Shown here in pieces: positions 54,008 through 63,683 of a stretch of 64,000 nucleotides of DNA (position 1 is the stretch's first letter; every line of letters begins with the position of its first letter). This stretch comes from JBBDJB01 sp040880125 (GTDB lineage Bacteria; Planctomycetota; Planctomycetia; Pirellulales; JBBDJB01): positions 1 through 64,000 of the forward strand of contig JBBDJB010000013.1 of NCBI GenBank assembly GCA_040880125.1, in the 5' to 3' direction. The position numbers and the translations under genes are program-made. The notes beneath the pieces are model-generated. The model saw only the letters and a list, made by a program, of their open reading frames with translations, made no database searches and was not told where the DNA came from.

Positions 54008-55279
54008 ATGATGCTCCTCGACGGTTCTCGACGTTCGTTCTTGAAAACTTCGGTCACCCTGGCGGGAGCCGCTCCGCTGCTCGCCAGTTCGCTCTCTGCC
54101 CAAACTGCCAAACGTAATGGCCCCCTGATTGCCTACGTCGGCACGTTTAGCTCTCCACTCCGCGACGTGCTGCCGACGCAGGTGGATTTGCCACCCGGCA
54201 ACGGCCGCGGCATACACCTCTTTGAAGCGAACCGTGATACCGGAAAGTTGACTGCTGTTGGTGTTTACGAGTTGGGCACGAGCCCCAGTTGCCTGGTGAT
54301 CAACGCCGACGGAACTCGGCTGTATTCTGCCAATGAGACGGATCGAGTCGGCGAACGCCAGGAAGGCACTGTCAGCACCTTCGCAATCGATCCGACCAGC
54401 GGGCAGTTGACTCTGCTCAATACGGTTGGTTCCGGTGGTGCCGGTCCAACGTATGTTAGCATTCACCCCACCGAACCGTTTCTGCTGGTGGCAAACTATT
54501 TTGGCGGCTCGGTGGCAGTACTGCCAATTCTGGCCGACGGTCGATTGGGCCGTGCTACGGACGTCAAGCACGACACCGGAATGATTGGGCCGACGCGGGC
54601 GACCAACGCACCACCGGGCAGCTTCGCCTTCAGCGGGCACGACCGGACGCACGCGCACATGATACAGTCCGACCCCTCCGGACACTTCGTGCTTCATGCC
54701 GATCTCGGCCTGGATCGAATCTACATTTGGAGGTTCGATGCGAAGAAGGGGACGCTGATTCCAAACGATCCGCCTGCGGTCGCGCTGCCACCAGGAGACG
54801 GGCCGCGGCATTTTCACTTTCACCCGGACGGTCGTTGGTTCTACTCTATCCAGGAAGAGGGCTCGACGGTCGTGCTGTTTGACTTCAATGCGCAAAACGG
54901 CCAGTTGACGGCACGCCAGACGATCTCCACGCTGCCACCTGGTTTCGCCGGAAGTAACTTCTGCTCCGAGATTTTGGTTTCAGCCGATGGGCGGTTTGTT
55001 TATGCGGGAAACCGACTACACGACAGCATTGGGGTCTTCTCCGTTGGCACCGATGGCGACCTCACATTCCTTGGAGCGGAATGGACGAGAGGGAATTATC
55101 CGCGCAGCTTCAACATGGATCCCACCGGCCGATTCCTCTACTGCTGCAATCAGCGAGCCGACAACGTCACGGTATTCCAGGTGAACCGCATGAACGGCGG
55201 CCTCACATTTACGGGACATTACATTCCGGTTGGCAACCCGTCCTGTATCGTCTTTCTCAATCTCACCAAGGTTGGATGA
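54008..55279 (+). CDS. Tat-exported lactonase-family beta-propeller
   Basis: 423-aa 6-phosphogluconolactonase-like seven-bladed propeller (lactonase family 3). The N-terminus carries a Tat signal (GSRRSFLKTSVTLAGAAPLL). Blades with the repeating G-x-L-T-x-x-x-x-x pattern follow (GKLTAVGVYELGTSPSCL, GQLTLLNTVGSGGAGPTYV, GRLGRATDVKHDTG, GQLTARQTISTLPPGF, GDLTFLGAEWTRGNYPR). It is exported, so its lactone is outside the cytoplasm. The start at 54008 is chosen for the signal; ATG 54011 is equivalent. Confidence 0.9.
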   Translation: MMLLDGSRRSFLKTSVTLAGAAPLLASSLSAQTAKRNGPLIAYVGTFSSPLRDVLPTQVDLPPGNGRGIHLFEANRDTGKLTAVGVYELGTSPSCLVINADGTRLYSANETDRVGERQEGTVSTFAIDPTSGQLTLLNTVGSGGAGPTYVSIHPTEPFLLVANYFGGSVAVLPILADGRLGRATDVKHDTGMIGPTRATNAPPGSFAFSGHDRTHAHMIQSDPSGHFVLHADLGLDRIYIWRFDAKKGTLIPNDPPAVALPPGDGPRHFHFHPDGRWFYSIQEEGSTVVLFDFNAQNGQLTARQTISTLPPGFAGSNFCSEILVSADGRFVYAGNRLHDSIGVFSVGTDGDLTFLGAEWTRGNYPRSFNMDPTGRFLYCCNQRADNVTVFQVNRMNGGLTFTGHYIPVGNPSCIVFLNLTKVG

Positions 55280-55679
55280 CTGCGTGAGTGCTGGAGCCGG
55301 CACTGAGACCGCGCAGGCAATATCATTGCTCATGGACCAGCCACGGCGGCAGAAACGAAAATGAGGCCCGTATCTTGAAGGCCGAACATGGCAAGGCTAC
55401 CCCTCGCGGCTAGCGCCGCTCGTTCGTCCACAACGGCCCACGTTGGCCATGTTGGGGCGTTTTTCTCGTGGCTGGGCAACGTGCTGCCAAACTTCGCTCT
55501 AGAACGCGCGACGGGGCGAGCGGGCGCGTTTTTGCCTGCCGTATGAAGACCGGGGCCGCTGTCAGCCGAGGGACGTGACGAAGGTGATTTCCACTTGTGC
55601 CACTTCACCGGCATGGATTCAGCCGGCGCGGACCGTACTTACGTTCCTTGAGGCCAGCCCGCCTCTCAGACCTCGCTCG
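55280..55679. other. Intergenic region without supported gene
   Basis: Between convergent genes. A 94-codon frame at 55330-55614 has no ribosome site and no family resemblance. Confidence 0.45.
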
Positions 55680-57533
55680 TCAATCGGCCTGCACTGTCAC
55701 CCGGGCCAGGATTTTCTGCTCGCGCCGCTGCAGCAGGCTGCCCTGGGCAACGAGCACATGCTTGTAGATGTACAAGATGATCACTAGCTCAACTAGGGAA
55801 AGTAGCAGATACACCGGGACACTGCCACGGCGGCCAAGATGCTCAAGCAGCAGGTCGACGCCCAAGGGCAACAGCGTGGGAATCAGTGCTAACGGATAGA
55901 GAATCAACATGCAAATGAACTGGATCAGAATCCCGATGACCGATGGCTTGGCTGCCTGCATGGAACCCGCCTTGACCGGAAACGGGGCGAGAATGGAAAT
56001 CAGATTGCCCGCCATGCAAAACACGACATAGACGACTGCCACCTGGACCAGCGTGGCCAGCAGGTGGGAGACACGCATGGGGACAACGAGTTGCAATGCC
56101 GTTAGGCAGATCAGACACATGCCGAAAGCGAGCGGGAGAATCGAGAGGTTCTTTCCCAGCAAAATGTCACGCCTTTTCGCGGGTGTCAGCACGTAGACCC
56201 GAAATCCGTCGCGGTCGAAGCCAAACAGATTCTGCATCAGTTGAACGAGGCCAAGCATCGTCAGCAGGATCGCGCCGAAGCCCATCAGCGGCCGCGCTAG
56301 ATCCGGCACGTTTTGACCGGCGCGCGAGAAGAGCATCGAACCGAAGATGACCAGCATGATCACCGGCGTGAGCATCATCATCTTGGCTTCCGGTGCCCGT
56401 GTCAGTGAGCGGAAGCTGGCCAGCGCGACCGCGCTGGCGTGTTCCGAAATCGGACCGAGTTGTCTTTCGAGCAGGCCGCTGGTGAGTTTCGTTTTTGCAA
56501 GGGTGGTCGTTGCTGGCACGACCTTCGCTCGGAGGACGCGGGAACGACCTGATTGATATCCGCCCGTGTAATACCGCAGCGTCGACCGATAGGATCGCCA
56601 CAAGCTGGCGGCCCCGATCAGGGCTGCCCCCAGCGAACCGAGTATCCCCGGCAACAGGTTGCCCAGAGCCGCCGCGCGAGCGCCGTAAGGAAGCCAACCG
56701 ATCGGTAGCACTACGTTGACGACGAGCGCGCCGTCCACGATTTTTCGAAACCACTGTTCCGACTCCCGTTGTTCCGCTTCTTCGCGCTGTTTCGACAGGG
56801 CTTTGACGCGAGCCGCGTATTCTTGCGGACCGAGCGACTCCGCATCTCTTGCCTTCTGTAGATCTTCCAACTCGTCGAGATACTCCTGCATGGCCTGCTC
56901 GTGGCGAGGCTGCAATACTGCCAGGCTCACAATGTTGGGAATCTGCGCGAGCAGAATGAACCCGACGGTCACCAGTGCGATGATGGTCCGTCGGCGCCGC
57001 TTGTTCAACATCAACGTGGCCAGCCACCCGCGGAATTGGTACGTGACGGCGGTGACCATGAGAATGAACGTGGCCAATAGTGGCCACGTAATGAGCATTG
57101 CCGGTCCCTTCACCACTGCCATCGCGATACTGAGCCCGGCCATCAAGGGGAGAAATACGATCATCGATAGCGATAGCAGTGAGGTGAGATAGTTCAGCAG
57201 GAACGTCCCCGTCAACGAGATCGGCAAGTGCAAGAGCTTCTCCAACGACAGCGATTCGGAACGCTGCAATTCGGTGACTAGCCCAATCATCCAGAAGAAC
57301 ACGAACGCGACGACCACGGCGTCCCAGATCAGCAGCAGTTGATCGGGATCGCTATCGCGCAGGACGAAGATGCCGATCAGCAGTGCGCCAAGAAACGCCC
57401 ACACCACGGCCGACAATGCCATCACGACAATCGCGAACATCACAATGGTGTTGAGGGTTCCGCTACGTTTCCAACGGTTTACGCTCAATCGCCAACGCAG
57501 GTGCAGGATGGCCTTGACGTGCTGCCAATTCAC
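55680..57533 (-). CDS. ABC-2-type transporter permease
   Basis: 617-aa membrane protein with about twelve hydrophobic segments arranged as two groups around a long charged central loop (LEDLQKARDAESLGPQEYAARV and onward, ~210-290). It resembles large ABC-2 permeases of export systems. It starts 4 bases inside the end of the ATP-binding gene, so the two form one exporter. The substrate is unknown. Confidence 0.85.
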   Translation of the reverse strand: MNWQHVKAILHLRWRLSVNRWKRSGTLNTIVMFAIVVMALSAVVWAFLGALLIGIFVLRDSDPDQLLLIWDAVVVAFVFFWMIGLVTELQRSESLSLEKLLHLPISLTGTFLLNYLTSLLSLSMIVFLPLMAGLSIAMAVVKGPAMLITWPLLATFILMVTAVTYQFRGWLATLMLNKRRRRTIIALVTVGFILLAQIPNIVSLAVLQPRHEQAMQEYLDELEDLQKARDAESLGPQEYAARVKALSKQREEAEQRESEQWFRKIVDGALVVNVVLPIGWLPYGARAAALGNLLPGILGSLGAALIGAASLWRSYRSTLRYYTGGYQSGRSRVLRAKVVPATTTLAKTKLTSGLLERQLGPISEHASAVALASFRSLTRAPEAKMMMLTPVIMLVIFGSMLFSRAGQNVPDLARPLMGFGAILLTMLGLVQLMQNLFGFDRDGFRVYVLTPAKRRDILLGKNLSILPLAFGMCLICLTALQLVVPMRVSHLLATLVQVAVVYVVFCMAGNLISILAPFPVKAGSMQAAKPSVIGILIQFICMLILYPLALIPTLLPLGVDLLLEHLGRRGSVPVYLLLSLVELVIILYIYKHVLVAQGSLLQRREQKILARVTVQAD

Positions 57534-58357
57534 GCGCTAGTCTCCTCGCTGTTCGCATCGATACCGCCGAGGCGTGCCGGGCGGTCGTCGAGAGGTGCGC
57601 CGTCGAGCCAACTCAGCTTCTGGTGCGCATCGTCGGCCGAGCCGACCTTTTCAAGGAAGCGATCTTCCAACGAGTTCCCCATGCGGATTTCTTCCAGCGA
57701 CGCCTGCTCGACAAGTTTGCCCTCGGCGATGATTCCCACGTGCGTGCACAGTCGTTCGACGATCTCCAACACATGCGAGGTGAGAAACACGGTCGAGCCG
57801 CGCGAAACGTAATCGCTCAGCAAGTCTCGGATGACCCGCGACGTGACCGCATCGACGCCTTCAAATGGTTCGTCCAGAAACAGCAGATTTGGGTTCGGCA
57901 GCAAGGCCGCGGCCAATGCCAGTTTCTTCTTCATCCCATGGGAGAACTCCAAGACGAGCTTCTTTGCATCGTCCTGTAGCCGCAAGAGCGGCAAGAGTTC
58001 GTCAATTCGCTGCCGGATGGTGTCGCGCGGCAGCAAGTACATCCGGCCCACGAATGTCAGGTATTCGCGCGAGGTCAGGTTGTCGAACAGGGCGAGGTCC
58101 TCTGGCACAACGCCGATATGTCGTTTGACTTCGATGGCTTCGGACGGATTCGCCGGATTCCGCCCCAGCAGCAAGATATCGCCGCTCGTGGGAGCAAGCA
58201 GTCCGGTGAGCATCTTGATGGTGGTCGATTTCCCCGCGCCGTTCGGCCCAAGAAAGCCATAAAGCGTTCCACGCTCGACTCGCAAATCGACGTGATCCAC
58301 GGCACAGAAGTCGTCAAAGTATCGGGTCAACCCATGTGTTTCGATGTCCAGCGGCAT
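57530..58357 (-). CDS. ABC transporter ATP-binding protein
   Basis: 275-aa ATPase. Walker A GPNGAGKSTTIK, Q-loop region VVPEDLALFD, signature FSHGMKKKLALAAALL, Walker B LLFLDEPFEGVD, and switch histidine LTSHVL. It is the first gene of a two-gene exporter with the overlapping permease at 55680-57533. The D-loop and NatA-like sequence suggest a drug, lipid or protein exporter and not an importer. Confidence 0.95.
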   Translation of the reverse strand: MPLDIETHGLTRYFDDFCAVDHVDLRVERGTLYGFLGPNGAGKSTTIKMLTGLLAPTSGDILLLGRNPANPSEAIEVKRHIGVVPEDLALFDNLTSREYLTFVGRMYLLPRDTIRQRIDELLPLLRLQDDAKKLVLEFSHGMKKKLALAAALLPNPNLLFLDEPFEGVDAVTSRVIRDLLSDYVSRGSTVFLTSHVLEIVERLCTHVGIIAEGKLVEQASLEEIRMGNSLEDRFLEKVGSADDAHQKLSWLDGAPLDDRPARLGGIDANSEETSA

Positions 58358-58670
58358 GTGTTCTCGCTACTTGTTTGTTGTTGTTGCGTCGCACGATGCG
58401 ATCGTAATGGAACCGGCCCTTTGCCAAACGGGGCCACGCCCATGCGAGGGTCGGTGATCGGGCAGCTTCGCTCTCCACTATCGTCAACTACAAGAATCTC
58501 CGCCTATGTCTGAATGCCGTTCCCCCCAGTTTGACGTCGGCAATCTGTTCTTTGCGCTGGATGGTGAGCGTGCGCCGAGTGGACGCCATCACCGAGGCTT
58601 TGAGGGCCACTCGGGTCTCGCCGAGCGAGTTCAATCAGCAGTACTACGCAGCGGCCGTGCGGATCACCTG
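58358..58670. other. Region between ABC operon start and broken AraC gene
   Basis: No gene is supported; plus-strand frames here are antisense to the AraC remnant. A promoter for the ABC operon is expected but none is clear. Confidence 0.4.
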
Positions 58671-59150
58671 CTACGTTGTATTCGATTCCATGCTCCGACG
58701 CAGAGTCTCCGACGGCAATTCGCCGAACTAGCGGAAATAGTCGCTGGCGAAATTAGAGAAGTGAAAGTATCCCCAGCGGCAGGCGAGGGTGGTGACAGTC
58801 TGCTGCGGCTGTGCCCTTTGGAAATCGCGACGGATGGCATTAAGGCGGAGCGATTTCAGGAACTGCTTCGGCGTGATCCCAAAAACCTCGAGAAAACCTA
58901 GGTGCAGCGTTCGTTCATGAGTGTGCATAGCCTGCCTGATGCCCGTGATATTTAGCGCCTCATCCAAATTCATGAGCATGTACTCACGGGCGCGAATCGC
59001 CAGCTGACGGCGCTCAGCAAGAGACGCTTCCCGCATTGGCGGCGCGGTATGCACCAAAAGCGATTCCAGCGTATCGGCTTCAATGTGCGCCGCTAGCTGT
59101 CGGTCACTCAGACGGATGCCCAGATGCAGTGCGCATTTCAGCAACGCCAT
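58671..59150 (-). pseudogene. AraC-family regulator fragment with an in-frame amber codon
   Basis: The C-terminal DNA-binding part of an AraC-type regulator: ALNITGIRQAMHTHERTLHL and GITPKQFLKSLRLNAIRRDF, then WGYFHFSNFASDYFR. The frame meets TAG at 58728-58730 and then continues with the normal AraC end FGELPSETLRRSMES to the next stop at 58671. A CAG or similar codon has apparently become TAG. The N-terminal sensor half is also missing: the first Met at 59150 lies mid-protein and a TGA in the same frame lies upstream. It is a pseudogene unless the amber codon is read through. Confidence 0.85.
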
Positions 59151-59767
59151 CCAATTCGGGATTAATCCTCGCTTTTTTGATGGCTGGCCGAGATGCTGAA
59201 CTCACCTCATTATCGGGCTCTGTCCGGCGTTTGCAACGAGATTGAAATCCACACCTATAGAAACTGAAGGGATGGGCACCTCCGTCCGGCGAGGCAGACC
59301 CGTTTGATCGTGGGCTGGTCGTGTTCAGTGGTCATCCCCCCTCGAATCACACCAGGTTGAATGAGAGAATCGCAACCGGGCCGGTCCCGTCGCGTCTTTT
59401 TGCACCCGGAGGGCCATGGACTTCGGCAACGCCACGTCGCGAGCCGTAAATTTGTCGCGGTGCGTCGTGCGATAGGCGTGACTTGTCCCCTTTTCTGTAC
59501 CAGGTGTTATGATAGCAGGTGATTTAAAAGATGGTTGATTGGACGGCAATCCATCGGGCACGCATCTGCTCAACGGCATTCCCGGTATCTCTCGATTTGG
59601 CATCTACCAATGTTCCGCAGAACAATGGACTCGGTTCCGTCCCGTTGTACAATGACGACGTTTCCGACCCTCTCACGACAATCGTGACAAGTTCGCTGAG
59701 GTTCTTCGTTTCCATGTAGTTTGACGGTGCCCAACGGCACAGATCGCTTTTGGACGGGAGGACATAC
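59151..59767. other. Intergenic region without supported gene
   Basis: Upstream part may contain the lost N-terminal half of the AraC gene in other frames, not resolved by eye. A 62-codon frame at 59531-59719 is doubtful. GGGAGG just before 59768 is the ribosome site of the kinase gene. Confidence 0.4.
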
Positions 59768-62125
59768 ATGAGCGGTGCGGAGGAGAAAGAAGTTGCATCG
59801 CCACCGCCGGCCAGCGATCCAACACGGAAGCCGGCGTTCGACGAGACGGCGTTTATTTCGCAAGACACCGTGCCGAATGTAGTGCCGCCCAGCCAGTCCG
59901 GAAAGCCATTCGATGATTGGGCAGGCAGGTCGCTGGGAAAGTATAAGGTGACCCAGGTCTTGGGCAAGGGTGGCATGGGCGTCGTGCTGAAAGCATATGA
60001 CCCGTCGATCGAACGCGAAGTGGCGATCAAGGTTTTGTCGGGACATTTGGCAGCAGACGCGACTGCAGTGGCGCGCTTTCTGGCGGAGGCCAAAGCCGCT
60101 GGTCACATTAATCATCCCAATGTGACGGCCATCTACGATGTGGCGCAGGAAGGCGAGATTTCCTTCCTGGTGATGGAATTAGTCCCCGGCGGCAGCCTCG
60201 CCGATCGCCTGGAGAAACAGGGCTCGCTTTCAATTCTGGAGGCTACCCGCGCTCTGGCCGATGCCTGCAAGGGAATCGGAGCCGCCCATTCCGCGGGTTT
60301 GATTCACCGCGATGTCAAGCCTGCCAACCTTCTGCTTTCCGGCGACGGCACGATTAAAGTCACTGATTTTGGTTTGGCCAAAATCACTTCGGCCCAGAGT
60401 CAGCAGATGACCCAAGCCGGCACCGTGATCGGTACTCCCTACTTCATGAGCCCCGAGCAGTGTCTCGGAGGTCGTCAAGTCGACGCCCGTAGCGATGTCT
60501 ACTCGCTGGGAGCGGCCTATTACAGCTTGCTTACCGGCAAGTATCCCTACTTCGATTTGACCAGCCTGCCGCAAGTCATGTATGCCCATTGCCACGGCGA
60601 GATCCCTGATCCTCGGACGGAAGACGATTCCATTCCAGTGGCCTGCAGCCGCATTATCGCAAAGGCCATGGCCAAGTCGCCCGATGACCGGTATCAGGCG
60701 GTGAAGGAGCTGCTCGCCGATCTCGACATGGTAAGCGCCACACTCCCGGGGCAGACGCTCACCGCACTCCCCAGCGACTCCGGCATCCAAAGCGCCCTAG
60801 GACAGCATCAGGCGGTTCACGGCGGAGCGGCCGCCACCTCTCGCCACCCGCCTCATACGAAGATCGCGGTCGGCGCGGGACTTTTAGTTTTATTCATTGC
60901 GGCGGTCATGTGGTGGCGCCCATGGGGGCGGTCCGCCATCGAACCGAGTGAGTCGGTCGCCGCCGAGCCGATCAAGATCGGCATCCTTCATTCGCTTAGC
61001 GGAACGATGGCTGAAAGCGAGTCGGTCGTCGTCGATGCTACGTTGTATGCCATTGACGAAATCAACGAGGCTGGAGGCGTGATGGGGCGATCGCTCAAGG
61101 CAGTCGTTGCCGATGGCAGATCCGCCCCGGCCACGTTTGCCAGTGAGGCCGAGCGGTTGATCACGGAGGAAAAGGTGTACGCGATTTTCGGTTGCTGGAC
61201 TTCTGCCAGCCGCAAAACCGTCAAGCCGATCGTTGAGGAACACGATCACTTGTTGGTGTATCCGCTGCAATACGAAGGCCTGGAGACTTCGCCAAACATC
61301 GTATACGTCGGCGCGACGCCTAACCAGCAGATCCTGCCGGCCATCGACTGGGCGTTCACCACGCTCGGGAAACGAAGGTTCTACCTGGTCGGTTCCGACT
61401 ACGTCTTTCCGCGCGCCGCGCACGCGATCATCAACGACAAATTGCGGCAATTAGGTGCTGAGGTAGTGGGCGAAAGTTACCTGCCGCTGGGGGAATCGGA
61501 CATCGCCGTAGTTGTACAAGCGATTTCTCAGGCCCAGCCCGACATGATTCTTAACACGATCAACGGCGACTCGAACACGGCATTTTTCCGTGGGCTCCGC
61601 CACGCGGGCATCACGTCGGACGATTGCCCCACGCTGTCGTTCAGTATTACTGAGTCAGGCTTACGAAACTTGGATCCCACGGATATCGCAGGCGACTACA
61701 CGGCCTGGACGTATTTTCAAGCGATCGATACGCCCGAGAACCGGCAGTTCGTTTCTGCGTTCCGCGAGAAGTATCCGCACCGCGTCATCACTGACCCCAT
61801 GGAATCGGCCTATGTGGCGGTAAAGCTCTGGGCCCGCGCGGCCAACGAGGCAAAGAGCCTTTCGCCCAGGAGAGTGCGGCGGGCAATGCTGGAGCAACGA
61901 TTTGCGTCGCCGGCCGGAGAAGTCCGTCTCGATGCCGACACGCAGCATTGCTATAAGACGCCTCGAATTGGACAGAATAAGTCTGACGGTAGCATCGAGA
62001 TCGTTTGGTCGGCGCCGAGCGCCGTGCGGCCGACCCCGTTCCCGAGTAGCCGCACAGCTACCGAATGGATCGCACTCCTGCACGATCTCTATTCGGGCTG
62101 GGGAAACCACTGGTCCCCGCCCTAG
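59768..62125 (+). CDS. Ser/Thr protein kinase fused to a urea/amino-acid-type solute-binding domain
   Basis: 785-aa transmembrane receptor kinase. Residues ~60-330 are a complete Hanks-type kinase: glycine loop LGKGGMGVV, Lys88 (VAIKVL), Asp182 in HRDVKPAN, Asp200 of DFG, and TPYFMSPEQ. A membrane helix lies at ~366-383. The outer part (from ~402) is a periplasmic type I binding domain like UrtA/FmdD of urea and short-amide systems: IGILHSLSGTMAESESVVV, GRSAPATFASEAE, NGDSNTAFFRGLRHAG. It should sense urea, amides or amino acids outside and phosphorylate targets inside. The start at 59768 has GGGAGG upstream. A porin gene converges just downstream. Confidence 0.93.
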   Translation: MSGAEEKEVASPPPASDPTRKPAFDETAFISQDTVPNVVPPSQSGKPFDDWAGRSLGKYKVTQVLGKGGMGVVLKAYDPSIEREVAIKVLSGHLAADATAVARFLAEAKAAGHINHPNVTAIYDVAQEGEISFLVMELVPGGSLADRLEKQGSLSILEATRALADACKGIGAAHSAGLIHRDVKPANLLLSGDGTIKVTDFGLAKITSAQSQQMTQAGTVIGTPYFMSPEQCLGGRQVDARSDVYSLGAAYYSLLTGKYPYFDLTSLPQVMYAHCHGEIPDPRTEDDSIPVACSRIIAKAMAKSPDDRYQAVKELLADLDMVSATLPGQTLTALPSDSGIQSALGQHQAVHGGAAATSRHPPHTKIAVGAGLLVLFIAAVMWWRPWGRSAIEPSESVAAEPIKIGILHSLSGTMAESESVVVDATLYAIDEINEAGGVMGRSLKAVVADGRSAPATFASEAERLITEEKVYAIFGCWTSASRKTVKPIVEEHDHLLVYPLQYEGLETSPNIVYVGATPNQQILPAIDWAFTTLGKRRFYLVGSDYVFPRAAHAIINDKLRQLGAEVVGESYLPLGESDIAVVVQAISQAQPDMILNTINGDSNTAFFRGLRHAGITSDDCPTLSFSITESGLRNLDPTDIAGDYTAWTYFQAIDTPENRQFVSAFREKYPHRVITDPMESAYVAVKLWARAANEAKSLSPRRVRRAMLEQRFASPAGEVRLDADTQHCYKTPRIGQNKSDGSIEIVWSAPSAVRPTPFPSSRTATEWIALLHDLYSGWGNHWSPP

Positions 62126-62169
62126 CCTCCGTAGCGAATTGCCGACCTCGTGCGCTTCACAAAGAGATT

Positions 62170-63549
62170 TCAAAAGTCGACTTGCCCGCGTAGTCCTATG
62201 ATATCCGCATCGCTTGCGCCGGTATCGACCTGGTGGAGCATTGCGTGAATGTAGTTCAGTTGCACTTTAGCGTATTGGTTGAGATACCAGTTCACGCCGA
62301 GCGTGACGTCCTCCAACCGCCCTCCTTCGATGCCGGCGTCGTCCAGATCGATGAACGACCATCGCGCTGCGATCTCCCAGGCACCGCTCCCGCCCGCGCT
62401 GTCGATCGGGCATAGCGGTACGACACGCCCGAACACGCCTCCGCTTCGATTATACGGTCGCACCTCCCCGGTCAAGAGATAACCGACATAAGCGTAGGCG
62501 CCCGGAAAGTATGCCGTATCCCCGTCAAGCTGATTGACAGCCGACGCGACGAATTCGGATTGCATGTACAGTGATCCGAATCGGGCCGCGGCCTCCGCCG
62601 AGTAGATGTTGAAGTAGTTGGTATCAATGGGGCCCGTGTTTACAAACGGAGGAAATGTCGTCAGCACGTCCGGCGGAAATAGCGAGGATCCACCCGTTTC
62701 CGCCAGAAAGAACTCCGGCTGCGATTGATATTGTACGCGGTCGTTCGAAGGATCGGCGAAACTGTACGCCGTTCCCAGGTGCAGTAGAAACGAGTCCCCA
62801 TAATCGAGGGCCAGCGCAGTCATTCGCGTTGCCAGGCCGTATCCACCGTCATCACCAATATTGCCGCCATACGCATCGGTGGGAAAGCGATACGTCGATA
62901 CGGCCCACGTCATCATTTCCTCGTGTGCGGTCCCGTAGAGCATCGCCCCGATTTGCCGAAACGGAAGAAACGAGAACGGAAGCGCGCGTTCTATAAGCGT
63001 TAGTTCCTTAACGCTGGTCAACCCATCCATTCCGATCGGCTGGCGAAACTGCCCGACCCGCAGATCGCCACTGCCGACAACGTCGCTCACCTCGAACCAC
63101 ACATCCATGAAGCTCGGCAGGCCAGCGGCGGCGAAGTCGAACTCGATCATGTAAGGAATCCGCTCTGACACATTGCCGGTGGCCGCCAGTCGCGCTCGTC
63201 GGAAGTCGGCTCCGTCCTGAACGTCGCCGACCGCGAAGAGATTCATTGGAGATTGGTGAATCCAACCGGCGTCGATCTGAAAGAAACCGGTGATCCTCAC
63301 CGTAGGGTACGTCGGCTTCACTTCCGACTCCCCAATGATCTGCGCCGCCGCGGGCGTGAGCGTCTCATCTTCGCCCCGTACGGCGAACGTGTCGTTCGAA
63401 TTCGGATCTACCAACAATTCGTTCGGGATTTCTTGCCCCAGATCGCTCGGATAAATACCGGCCGCCGTTTCCGAGCGAACTTGAGCCCGGGCATCGCTAC
63501 TAAGCAGAGACGCGAGGCAACTAATTAAAATGACGACCTGTCGACACAT
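62170..63549 (-). CDS. OprO/OprP-like outer-membrane porin
   Basis: 459-aa exported beta-barrel protein with a signal peptide (VVILISCLASLLSSDARAQ). The barrel resembles the phosphate-selective OprO/OprP porin family: TGFFQIDAGWIHQ, GADFRRARLAATGNVS, SFMDVWFEVSDVVGSGDLRVGQFRQP, a periodic beta pattern, WEIAARWSFIDLDDAGIEGG and TLGVNWYLNQYAKVQLNYIHA. It forms a channel for anions or small solutes. It converges with the receptor kinase and may supply its ligand (inference). Confidence 0.88.
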   Translation of the reverse strand: MCRQVVILISCLASLLSSDARAQVRSETAAGIYPSDLGQEIPNELLVDPNSNDTFAVRGEDETLTPAAAQIIGESEVKPTYPTVRITGFFQIDAGWIHQSPMNLFAVGDVQDGADFRRARLAATGNVSERIPYMIEFDFAAAGLPSFMDVWFEVSDVVGSGDLRVGQFRQPIGMDGLTSVKELTLIERALPFSFLPFRQIGAMLYGTAHEEMMTWAVSTYRFPTDAYGGNIGDDGGYGLATRMTALALDYGDSFLLHLGTAYSFADPSNDRVQYQSQPEFFLAETGGSSLFPPDVLTTFPPFVNTGPIDTNYFNIYSAEAAARFGSLYMQSEFVASAVNQLDGDTAYFPGAYAYVGYLLTGEVRPYNRSGGVFGRVVPLCPIDSAGGSGAWEIAARWSFIDLDDAGIEGGRLEDVTLGVNWYLNQYAKVQLNYIHAMLHQVDTGASDADIIGLRGQVDF

Positions 63550-63683
63550 GAGAAAATCCTTTTTCGAGTGGCGACGATGCTTGCCGGTAATCGAATCAAG
63601 ACGGCTCTCGCGGGCGCAGCCACGCCAGATTTGCGCGGTGCTGGTAGCCCGTAGCGAAGTCCAACGTTCGTGTCGCTTTCAAT

